Origin: Macrolepiota albuminosa
Taxonomy: Eukaryota; Basidiomycota; Agaricomycetes; Agaricales; Agaricaceae
Reading direction: 5' to 3'
Length of the DNA: 64,000 nucleotides
Assembly (NCBI GenBank): GCA_027475525.1
Contig: JAMWFC010000117.1
Span: 1,660,183 to 1,724,182, forward strand
In this document: piece by piece, positions 47,635 through 57,529 of the stretch
Position numbering within the stretch: position 1 is the first letter of the stretch
Layout: each line of letters begins with the position of its first letter
Notes under the pieces: model-generated
Told to the model about the DNA's origin: nothing
What the model saw: the letters and a program-made list of their open reading frames with translations, nothing else
Databases searched by the model: none
Translations under genes and position numbers: made by a program

Positions 47635-48609
47635 GTACTGGCCTTCTGGTAAGCACTAAATCATCAATTTACAGCCAGATAATTAGAACTCACCTATTTT
47701 GTCTCACATGCAGCTCTTTTACATTTGATAGATATATTAGTGTTACTCCTATCATTATTGCTTATCCTTATACTATAAATGCATACAACAAGAATCACAT
47801 TCAAGTCTTTTGCCTTGTGCTGATGGCCAGCTTGAGTTGCTGGACCATTGACATTGAAATTATTGAGAGGTGCTTGATGAACAATGTTCAATGTAGAACC
47901 TTTGACTAAAGATGGTACAGATGGGTTGGAAAGTTAATATGTCACAGATATAAAGACATATTGCTCTTCATTGATATTTTTACCAAGAAAAGTAGATGTG
48001 GCATCTTTCTCAATGCCCATGAGACTTTCATCATCACTACTGATAGCATCAACATCCTGCACATTAACATTTATTGGTCGATTGGAGTGGAATTGGGGCT
48101 GGTGCTAATACAGTAGATGAAACATGGAAGGCACATGAAGTAAAAAATTCTGGCTGCATTCTTATGACTTTGTATGATAACTTGTTGCTTTTTATATGCT
48201 TTTAAGTTTTTAGCACATGCCTATGTGTTACAATGACATTTGATGAAATTTTCAAGGCTAGCAGTTCCAACACAAATGTATGTATAGCAGTCTGGGCAGA
48301 GGACCTTGCTATTTGCTTCAACTGAAAGCTCTTCCTAAATGTTAATCTTGCATTGATCAAATGAGCATTTAGTAGGATTTATAATGTTCTCTCCTCCATA
48401 GGTGGTCAATCAGAGTGATGTCTGAGTTGATAGGAAAATAGCATATATGTAGACTATTAAAGTCACAATTTTTGCCAAAAATGTATTATTTCTAATGTTT
48501 TGACCAAGTTTGAACAATTTTCTAACTCAAGTCGGCCTACTTTTGATATCAAAAAAGCATGTCATATTTTTTTAACCGACTCCAGGACCAACCAACCAAC
48601 CAACCCTAC
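47635..48609. other. AT-rich region without recognisable gene
   Basis: Only short incidental ORFs on both strands. A run of CCAACCAACCAACC precedes the next element. No repeat shared with the rest of the window was noticed. Confidence 0.4.
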
Positions 48610-48611
48610 TA

Positions 48612-49204
48612 TGCCCTACGGTGCAGTTGACAGGCCCCCTCAGTCGACAGGTCACAACTGTCACAGTACCTCTGATTATAGCTGAGGCCTGCCATTTCAG
48701 GCTTCACCCCGAGTTGTCAAAATCACATCTGTGCATGCTATTACTTTATGTCTTCCAATTCCAACTATTCCCCCACTCCATAGAGCAAGCATCGTCACAG
48801 AATGTGATGCTTTTTGGATGTCATGTTTGTTGGGGAAATGAACAATCTTACTTTAAGTAAGTATGTCTTTTTTGATTGCCATAATCTCAATAAACAAAAG
48901 ACATTTGATTGAACAAAGTCATGTGTCCTTGACACATCATGTTTGTTTATTCAGATCAACAAAAGAATCATTTGTAGTCTGCTGCGGCATTGTATGGCAG
49001 AAGTGAAAAAAGTGAGACAAACCCTCAAATTGTCGCTGAGAAGAGACTCAATAGTTTCTGCATATTTTTCTTCAATTCAACCTTGTATGTCTTACAATAC
49101 ACAGTTTAGGATGGACTAGTAAAAAATCTCATGAGAGAGAGCCATAATTGCTGCTACATCAAAAGGTGTCAACTGAGGGGGCCTGTTGACTGCACTGTAG
49201 GGCA
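48612..49204. mobile_element. 593-bp TIR element (MITE-like), TA target
   Basis: Terminal inverted repeats of about 37 bp: TGCCCTACRGTGCAGT then YRACAGGCCCCCTCAGT. The arms differ only at positions that look like decayed CpG. TA on both sides (48610-48611, 49205-49206). No coding region. TA target and size fit a Tc1/mariner-type MITE. Confidence 0.8.
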
Positions 49205-49206
49205 TA

Positions 49207-50126
49207 AGGTAGGGCCCATGGACAATGCGGTCATGTCACATGAAGTGACTTGCCTGTGACCAGGGTCGCAAACGCGTCGTAAATGAGTCGAGTCGACAAG
49301 TTTTACATGTTTGAAGCCAGAGGTAAGGAAAAAGGTCGTATAAGAGTATATAGGGTATATAAGGATATATATACACGTGATAATAGAGAATTAAATGAGA
49401 TTAGGCAGTAGGAGTGTCAAACTGAGCCAAAATATCATTGGGAATAATACAATGGCCACAGTACTTTTTTTGAGCCCACGCAGCTTGCTTTCCATCTAGA
49501 CCTTTGTGGTACGCATCAATAAATCTGCGAGCGCAGCGAGCATAGCTGAAATAAGCAAGAGATTAGCAATTTTCATCTGAGAAAGTGTGAAATCATACCG
49601 CTGAATTTCTTCGATTGAAATTTTATCCAATGATTCCAACATATTATGCTCAAGAACATCTTCTTTTGAGGACTCCGGAAGGAGACGGTAATGCTGCTTG
49701 GCTCGGCCCCAACATTGCTCAATTGGGTTGAGTTCACAGTGAATTTCGGCAAGATTATCACCTCCCCCTGCCATCTTTGCCTTTTTTCTCTCCACTGTCC
49801 TTTGTGTGTCCCATATAGCATAGTGTCCAAGGTTTTTGAGGTTCTGATAGTTGCGGAGAGGCATTGCTGGTACTTGGATGTTTGGTTGTGTATTTCACAC
49901 TATTTTCTTAGATGCCAAAAGATTGTACTCATATTTCAGTGATTTGCTCGCGCAGATCTCTCCATATATTCTATTTTAACAATTCTGCGGAACTAAATTT
50001 GTATATTATTTCCATTTGAAGGTGGTATCCGTCTGCGACTGACTTTTCCCCGCCAAAATGCGGCCAATGTAACGCTCTGTCACTTTTGATCACGTGACAT
50101 GACCGCGTTGTCCATGGGCCCTACCT
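49207..50126. mobile_element. 920-bp Tc1/mariner-type element with transposase remnant
   Basis: Terminal inverted repeats of about 35 bp: AGGTAGGGCCCATGGACAA, Y, GCGGTCATGTCAC. Flanked by TA (49205-49206 and 50127-50128); the left TA is the same TA that ends the neighbouring MITE. It contains the 3' end of a DDE transposase on the minus strand. Confidence 0.8.
49401..49864 (-). pseudogene. C-terminal part of a DDE transposase (Tc1/mariner, IS630 type)
   Basis: ORF 49864 to 49496, then an intron (GTATGA...GCTAAT...TTTCAG, 49598-49546, 53 nt) lets the frame continue to TAA at 49401-49403. Motifs: HCELNPIEQCWGRAKQHYR (the final catalytic Asp/Glu region of fungal IS630-type transposases), LPESSKEDVLEHNMLESLD, then across the intron YARCARRFIDAYHKGLDGKQ and CIIPNDILAQFDTPT. 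The N-terminal DNA-binding part and the first two catalytic aspartates are missing (49865-50090 has no matching ORF), so this is an internally deleted, non-autonomous copy. Confidence 0.85.
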
Positions 50127-50293
50127 TAGTACGTCAAAAATTGATCACGTGAATACCCTTGTGTTCCACTTCGGGTCCCACTTTACACGTGACTCAACGC
50201 GATCCTCGAGTTCATACATTGTTCTCGTGAAAAGACACGTATTTTAACGAAAGATTTTGTCTAAGGTGTGCCAGGCCAGTACTTATGCAAATG

Positions 50294-51600
50294 TTAATAT
50301 ACCAATTCTAGGACCACAGGACAATGATCAGAGGCCCCATAAATGTCATCTCTTATGTCACACTAGATACCATGTCAGTTTAGTATCTAGTATTCACAAC
50401 CAATAGACAGACTGATTTGGCTTGTTCCGCAATACGTTCGCTCAGTATAACTCATTAAAAGCATCAGTTTAACAACTACGTAAGTAAGAGAAAACCTTAC
50501 ACATGTCAAGGCGCCATCCTGTCCCACTCTGCCGGCAGTTAAAACGATAAGAGAAATAGGTATAATGTCTGAGATCAGGGTGCAATTGACGCCAGATGTC
50601 GACAAATTTCTCGGGAGCTTCTGGGGAGTTTAGTATATTCCGAAAAGCAGTTGTTTCTACTTCTGTATACCCAGGTGACTTGTTCCAGTTAGACTTAGCG
50701 TTTCGAAGATCTGAAAATAAGTTCAGGGAAGTACTTTAAGTGAGTATAAAAGATTCTCACCCATCTCTGTTGGAGCGACATTCAGATCCCCTGTCCAAAT
50801 CACAGGTTTCTTTTTATCAAGATCTCGAATGTAGGTGTCAAAGTGAGCAAGCCACTCTTGTTTAGCTTCTAGGGTCTGATATCGGGAGATGAGCTTTGTT
50901 CATATCGATTGGTCCAATGATACCTTGAGACCTTGGCCTGCATTGACAACGTAGGTGCCGATCAGGTAGAATGTCTCGAATTCTAGCGTAATAATTCTCC
51001 CTTTCGTCTCGGACGGGTCAGGATGGCCAGGAAGTATCATGTTGACACTGAGTGGTCTGTACTTCGACAAGATGGCTGTACCAGCTAGGCAACCCGTTAA
51101 TGAATATTCACACGTCTCCATCCTAAACTTACAGTATCCCTTTTTTTCAGCTATGGACCAGTAACGGTAAGGGTAGAGATTTTCTAAAGTAGCATCAACT
51201 GGCTCGTTGTTGACCTATGCAAGAGTTGGCTATCGAAGTGTGCATATGTTGCGACATACCTTAGTCTCAGTAAGGACCAAGATATCGGCGTCTTCTGCTT
51301 CTATATAGTACTTGAACCCCTGCCAAAAACTCTGTTTACAAACCTGAGAAGCATCAAAAGTGTTCATGCCTTCTTTGTGCTCGCTGCTAAGCCGCAGACA
51401 TTCCATGTAGCAATTCGTAAAGTGCCTGGCGTTTTCTGAGGCAACGTAATAGTGACTGGTAGAACCTTATTTGTAGGCTGTGTGTTTTCTGTTGCCTGTG
51501 CATCATCGGTGGGATTTGCCTTCGTCTTCTTCGTCTTTCTCCGAGTTGTCTTTGTATCCTCTTCTGCGTCTTTCGCATTTTTGCGTTTGTTGCGGAGCAT
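50294..51600 (-). CDS. AP endonuclease, ExoIII/APE1 family
   Basis: Start at MLRNKRKNAKDAEED (51600); an in-frame ATG 30 codons upstream (51690, MAFNFLISNCNHV) could add a targeting peptide. N-terminus lysine-rich. Exons joined by ~50-nt introns give IATWNVCGLAAS, ILVLTETK (metal-binding Glu), YWSIAEKKGYSGTAILSKY, YVVNAGQGLK (catalytic Tyr), WTGDLNVAPTEMD (Asp/Asn), YTYFSYRFNCRQSGTGWRLDM, LSERIAEQAKSCDIRDD and the terminal YGASDHCPVVLEL (catalytic Asp-His), stop TAA 50296-50294. These are all the expected active-site residues of APE1, which cuts DNA at abasic sites in base-excision repair. The first intron probably uses a GC donor (AAG|GCATGA, about 51383). Length and motif order are normal; the gene looks intact. 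Confidence 0.9.
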
Positions 51601-51690
51601 TGAACAAAGGTTGTTAGTAGCAAAAGGTCGAAGGTGGGTCACCACAAATATCACATGATTACAATTGGAAATCAAAAAGTTAAACGCCAT

Positions 51691-52171
51691 CGCCCATTTG
51701 ACTGAACGCTATTAAGGGGACCAATGATCTTACTCGGTTGACTTGTTTTTTTACCGCCTTGAACCGGAGATTCTCGGGAGGGCTGGTGCAGCCTATCCCA
51801 ACTCCGTGACTCTTACTCTGTTCTATTAGGTGTGGTGTGGAGGGTAATTACAGAAAAATACTACCTTGCTCCGATCTACGTTCGAGTCATCTTCGACTGA
51901 ACTCTGTAAGTAATAGGCTTGCTTAGAGAGTAGTTGTTGAGGTGGAACTCCCTGTGTAACTGTTCCACCTGCGGCTCCTCTCTAGGTGTCTCACGTGATC
52001 TACGCAGTTACGCAAGTACTCCATTGGTGATCGAAAAACATTAGTTTTACCCCCATTAAACTATTTAGAAACTCCCTTTCTCGGAGAAACCCAGGTTTCC
52101 TCCAGGGACCCCCAATCCATGAGTCAGAGAGAAGGCTGACCCCATCCCGAGAGATGAAGACAACTCAGGAC
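51691..52171. other. Upstream region of the AP endonuclease gene
   Basis: CpG-containing sequence without a recognisable ORF or repeat; probably the promoter side of the AP endonuclease and unique host DNA up to the copia LTR. Confidence 0.35.
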
Positions 52172-52449
52172 TGTAGAACAAAACATAATTTAGTCTACAG
52201 GGGGCTTGTAAGTCAATATATCATAAGGTAAACTAATTTCACTCACCCTCAGTCACTCAATGTAAGGTAGTTGACTGAGAGACTCTACCTGGTATCCTAC
52301 AATAAGTAAGATAAGGTTTCAGTGTAAAGACTGGTAAATACTAATTGTTGCACCAATATGGCATGACAACAAGAGATATGCCCCAAAAGGAAAAAGATGT
52401 AAAGCTAGAAATGATGTACATCAATAGTAGTGTAGGTTGTACTTCAACA
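52172..52449 (-). repeat. 3' LTR of a Ty1/copia element
   Basis: On the minus strand: the purine tract GTCAGGGGGAG, then TGTTGAAGTACAACC...GTTCTACA, 278 bp. It contains CACCCTCAGTC and GACTGAG as a near-inverted pair (about 52245-52282). Confidence 0.7.
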
Positions 52450-53366
52450 CTCCCCCTGACACATGACTGTTGATGGGCTTGATACCAATGAGGGTCACTA
52501 GGTAATTGTATGTTGCTCTTGATAGTGGCTTTGTGCAGATGTCAGCAAGGTTTTTGAAGGAAGGGATATATGATACTTCTATGTCTCTTTCCTGAACGCA
52601 TTCTTGAATATAATGGTGCCATATGTCAATGTGCTTTGTCCAAGCATGCCTCTTTGTTGACTGAGTGAGTGCTATGGAGGAGCTGCTGTCAACTCAGAAA
52701 GAAGCTGGAAGGGGTTGCTCCATGTCTATTTCTGATAAAAAATTATTGTGATCTGTGCATCATTGCTATGTACTCTGCTTCAGTCATAGATAGCACCACC
52801 ATCTGCTGATGTTTTGAGCTCCAGGAAATTGGTCCTTTCACCATCATGAATATATATCCTGATGTCAATCTCCTCATGTCCAAATCTCCTCTATAATCAG
52901 CATCTATAAACTCTCATAGTTTGATAGTTCCATTCATTTCCCTTGAGTATGTGATCCAGTAATTAAAGGTACCTTTGACATATATCAATATGTGTACTAA
53001 GGCCTTCCAGTGTGCTGGTCTGGGGTTTGATTGGAAATGTGTGAGGAGGGTTACTGCAAATGACAGGTTGAGTCTAGTGGTGGCTTGTGCCCACATGAGT
53101 GCACCAAGTAGTTGCCTATAGGATTTATCTGACATGAATGCTTGTTCAGTGTCATTTCTTGGTGCTATATTGTTCATGAATATAGTGCCTGAGAGGAGAG
53201 GAGTGTATTGGGGGTTGCAGTTGGTCATCTTAAAGCATTCCAGAACTTGTGGTAGATAGGCTTTTTGTGAGAGTGGGATTGATCTAGTGCTGGCATTGCA
53301 TGTTATTACTATTTCAAGGATGAACATGAGGATGTCCTTGATGCACTGTGGCATGGCACAGCAAAA
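52450..53366 (-). pseudogene. Ty1/copia RT C-terminus and RNase H remnant
   Basis: ORF 52914-53354 reads IPLSQKAYLPQVLECFKM, AFMSDKSYRQLLGALMWAQ, TTRLNLSFAVTLLTHFQ and HWKALVHILIYVKGT, the classic copia region after the RT core. Further left, out of frame, are the expected RNase H blocks (FIDADYRGDLD, SGYIFMM, SISW-like, STTEAEY-like, about 52760-52915). It ends at the polypurine tract by the LTR. Upstream RT, integrase and gag are missing: a 5'-truncated copy. Confidence 0.8.
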
Positions 53367-55115
53367 GGTGTATCACATAAAGTTAGTAAGTATAGTAAAA
53401 GCAGAGAAAAGCAAGGACAAGAAGAGATCCTAAAGTGTGAACAATAAGAAGAAAGCTCAGCAAAATTTCACAATCAATTCAGGAACAACATCAAATTGCA
53501 AGTTGACATGAAGCATCAAAATTATACAGAGTTGCATGCTATAGGAATATGTGCATGAATATAGAGGACAATGTCAGGAGACTGGTTTCCAGACCATATC
53601 CAACTCTATTCCAAGCTTAGTCCAGACAACACACACTCTTAGCACATTCAAATGACTGCTTGGCCTGTCCTATGTCCTCTTGTCTTCTAGTAGTTAGCCT
53701 TGATGAGTCATATGCATAGATCTTACTCAGCATCAATTATTGTTAGTTATATTCCATTATATACTGAGGCCCAATTAGTTAAAAGTATTAGCAATAGCAC
53801 AGCCACTGATGTAGTATATACAGAAAAAGCAGCCTGTGGATAGAATATCCCCAGGCTGAACAATAGCAGTATTCTTCTGGCCTACACACTGAACCAACTA
53901 TAAGCTCTTTAGCATGTCTGACTACTTGGTTAGCCTTGCCAGTCCCTTGCCTAACTCTTGCTTGCCTCTATGCTTGCTCAACTCCCACTGATCACTGGTG
54001 CTTACTGGCTCTGTGGAATGAGTTTGGCAGACTCTTCTTACAGATAAGAGAGAACAACTCAAGAGCACTCCCTATTGTAGAAGATAGAAGTTATCACTGT
54101 GATTGGAACCATGGCAGGCCTGCAGCAAGAGAGTGTGGTTTCAAACTCCACAGCAGAAAGTGGTTGAACTGATGTCATGAATCTTGTGAACAAGTATCCT
54201 TAATTCTCTGTTTATAGTTTGTGAAATTCCTGAAACTCTGCATTGTCAAATAAATGAATAGAACAAACTGAACAGAGAAGTGAGCACCTTTATTGATCCA
54301 GTAGTTTGTTGGAAGCACATGCTCAACACATGCCCTCAGAGATTTCTATTGCAGAAAAACATCATCAATTGAGATATACTTGTTATGTCTTCACCACATT
54401 CTCAGCTATATCAGATGGAGATGCAGGTAAATAATATTGAATCCACTTGAGCATGTTCTAGATGCAAGCACATGGTTGCTACTGGACATGTCAAACTTTC
54501 AAAGGGTGCATCAAGAGTTTAATGAAACCTGTATTTCACAAACCAAAGCCTCTCTTCAGTCCCAAGATCACTAGATGCCTCACTTAATAGGGAAGACACA
54601 TTTACATGTGCATCAAATAAAATCACATCTTCAAACTCTCCCATAGAACTAAGAGAAATCAGAAAATTGGCCAGACTCACAACAGGAAGGTCAGACAGAG
54701 TTTTATCATCACTATTAGTCAAATCAGAGTCCAGATTTGGTGGTATATTTTCCTTGCTTCCATCTCCTTTCTTCTTTGTTGCAACACATAATTTTTGCTT
54801 TTCCAAGCAAGAAAGACAGATTTTACTGAAATCTTGACATGACCTTTAAAAGTTTGACATGTCTAGTAGCAAGGCTCTGGGAAGCTCCTGATACCTTTTC
54901 CAGAAATTTCCCACATCTCAGCCTCAAATCCACAATAACAGACAACAGATGCAAAACATTTGGCTTAAAAAAGAAATTCTCATTTTTTTTCATTTTTTAC
55001 TGAGGTGAGGATTATTGGGGTAATGATGCAATTTCTTGTGCTCTCACACATGTAACAAGTCAATATGTAAATTTATAAATTTATGTTGAGAACCTGTCAT
55101 ACACCTCAATTAAAG
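53367..55115. other. Region without recognisable gene
   Basis: CpG-poor, with incidental ORFs only (53936-54172 +, 54519-54806 -). The latter, 95 codons with KENIPPNLDSDLT, resembles no family I can name. Probably old repeat sequence. Confidence 0.35.
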
Positions 55116-55269
55116 GACTCAGATTGCCTTGAATGCTCAGAATTTTGTTGTCAAAATCTCAAAAATTTCATCCAGCTGGCTCAAATCTGCGAGACTCAGA
55201 TTGCCTTGAATGCTCAGAATTTTGTTGTCAAAATCTCAAAAATTTCATCCAGCTGGCTCAAATCTGCGA
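55116..55269. repeat. Exact 77-bp tandem duplication (probable assembly join)
   Basis: 55116-55192 equals 55193-55269 with no extra match at either side. It sits exactly at the change from CpG-poor repeat-like sequence to CpG-rich host DNA, as expected where a repeat contig is joined to a unique contig. Confidence 0.85.
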
Positions 55270-55584
55270 AATGGGCAAAGTTTGCATGATCAGAGGCCTC
55301 AAATCCACAAAGTTGGGACTTAGATTTGGTCAAAATTTCCCCTCAAATCCGCTATTTCGCGGACGAGGTTTCTCGGGATTCCCGGGGCCGATCCTAGGGC
55401 ACGTGTTGAGCACGTGCTTCCAACAAACTGCTGGGTCAATAGCGTTCAATCGCCCATTTGTCGATCTTTGGACATCATTCACGGATTCCAAGGCCACCGT
55501 CGTACAGGTCATTAGACGGTGGCATATCCCGTAGAAGAGCCAGACTTGTCTTACAGATCTGTGCCAGCGACCGTAATCATTTCT

Positions 55585-56555
55585 ATGCTTAATCATCGGG
55601 GATTTTCTGCTTGGATCGTCGTCGATGGGAAACCCCTCCCTGAATATTTGATCGCCGTGGATTCGATAAAAAACTGCGTTTCTTGTTGGATACCTAGCGA
55701 AGATGGCAAAGTAGGCCATTCACATATTTTTCTTTACTTGTTTACCTTAGCTGACCGTCATCTTAGAGGTTCTCCGTGCATTGGCAAGATCATGGCGGCC
55801 AAGTAGACACCTGTTCTTTCATCACCTTGGACGGTTTCGTAGTGCCAGGTCGATTTTTGTTCGGTCGTGGAACAGCGTCAAGGCAAGGCGTAAGAACATC
55901 AATGTCCACTGAACGGCCATTCGTGTTTCAGAAGGCAGACCACACAGGTTAGACTTGTTTTCTTCTGCGTTGGTAAAATATCACTGAATCACGTGTAGAA
56001 AACTGGCCTGTATCGCAAGGCCCTTCAAGAGATCTCGGAATGATAATTCTACGCATAAAGCGTGTAGCGCGAGCAGAAACGCATTGTCCCAACCCCGTAT
56101 TAGAGCTCCCTTCGTCTTCTCTGGGAAAACGGAGGCCAGGAGATCATTGTATAGGGTATGTGAGTTGTCTCCTACCAGCCAACAATTTGGCATGAGTTTT
56201 CTTTGTTTTCAGATTTGGCCAGGAGTTGCAGACCCATGAACAATATTCGTCAACATGGTCTGTAATTCCGTATGAGAAGACAGAACGAAAGGATGCCAAG
56301 CCAAGTACATATGTATCCTTTATATTCAGATATAGGTCTCGAGGTTTGTTTCTTATTCTAGATGGTTGTTGAACTGCTTTAAATGAGTTCACAGAGTTTC
56401 TAGAGGCGCAAGGTATTATCACTGAGACTGAGGCTGAGAACACACACTCCTCACTCCTTGAGCGACCAGCTGGACGCCGAGTTGTCAGCCTGCCTGCAAC
56501 AATGCCGTCTGTGGACTTGTCTATGTCGCAGAGAAAAAGGCAAAGATATCCATGA
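55585..56555 (+). CDS. DUF7918-like protein gene
   Basis: From ATG 55585 five exons join in frame (introns about 55711-55766, 55970-56030, 56154-56210 and 56341-56393) to TGA 56553-56555. Protein: MLNHRGFSAWIVVDGKPLPEY, VSCWIPSEDGKRFSVHWQD, GGQVDTCSFITLDGFVVPGR, STERPFVFQKA, DLGMIILRIKRVARAE, STYVSFIFRYRSREFLEAQGII. The pattern 'FSAW/VDG-PLPEY ... CWI-SE-GK-F-V-W ... F-F-Y-S---L---GI' is the one I know for the DUF7918 family, abundant in Agaricomycetes; molecular role unknown. The frame is intact and the region is CpG-rich, unlike its surroundings. Confidence 0.7.
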
Positions 56556-57334
56556 TTTCACGGGTAAGAGCGTGGACTTCTTCCCCTAAATATGTCTAAA
56601 TAATGTTGCACGGCTAGCTCACAATTCATGAAGAACTGCAAGCCTGAAAGTACATCCTGAGAAAACAAGTGAATTTCCAGGACAAGGCTTATTAATTCCT
56701 CATCAATTCAGTGTGAAAGTCCATGAGGATTCTGGAGAAAACGGAACATTGAAAACCGTGGTGGTATCCAGGAGTGAAAGAGGCTGGTGGACCTGGTCAA
56801 CTTTCGTCGATATGCTTTTCCTTCTTTTATATTGTCACTACTTATGATCGCTTTCGTCGCCTGGTTGCATTTTACATGTATTCTATACTACGATGAACTT
56901 TGATAACCCTTGATTTTCGCTGCATTCTGGAAGATTTTAGTAGGACTCGGGAACCTCCTGCAAAAGCTTGTCCGGAAACTCTCAGAAATTCGCCTCAAAT
57001 TCGTCAAAATGGTAGATGGTGTGCATGGTGAATGGCGAAACAGTAACCTGGCATCAGTGAAAGCCTTCATTACAAGAATATAAGAATAGAACTTGTGATG
57101 AGAGAAGCCTCCAACCATGGGCAGTTCCAATGGGTAGCGGGACACCAGCCCAGGCAGCTCACTGGTCTCTCCACAGGAGCCATGCCACAAAGTAGATGAA
57201 CATTAGAATGGGGATTACATGACTTACACAAGGTATTATGGGACACAACTCCAGGTCTGAACTCATGAAAGGGCATCACAACAGTACATGTCATACATTG
57301 TAGAGGAGCTTGCTTTGTGCCATACCATACATGT
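56556..57334. other. Region without recognisable gene
   Basis: Downstream flank of the DUF7918-like gene, then CpG-poor sequence; minus-strand ORFs at 56888-57294 show no family. Confidence 0.35.
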
Positions 57335-57509
57335 TGTAATGGAGCGTCACACTTGTTACTAGCGTCAACGATGCTATATGCATATAGTAGAGTATTATGT
57401 AAGATAACATCTTGTATTCACTCTAGTTCTAGTCAAATCCAATGCTGTGGTCTGATTTAGCACTGTGTGATACACACAAGACTGTTCTAGCTCGTAACCA
57501 ACGGTTACA
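57335..57509 (+). repeat. 5' LTR (175 bp) of a gag-bearing element
   Basis: TGTAATGGAGCG...ACGGTTACA. An inverted, similar copy lies at 60135-60308. Because gag-like coding follows on the same strand, this is a 5' LTR. Confidence 0.75.
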
Positions 57510-57529
57510 TTTTTTTAAATCTTCTGCTA

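Noticed and set aside
54519..54806. 95-codon minus-strand ORF as a host gene
   Set aside because: CpG-poor context, no intron-exon continuation, and no recognisable family; probably chance.
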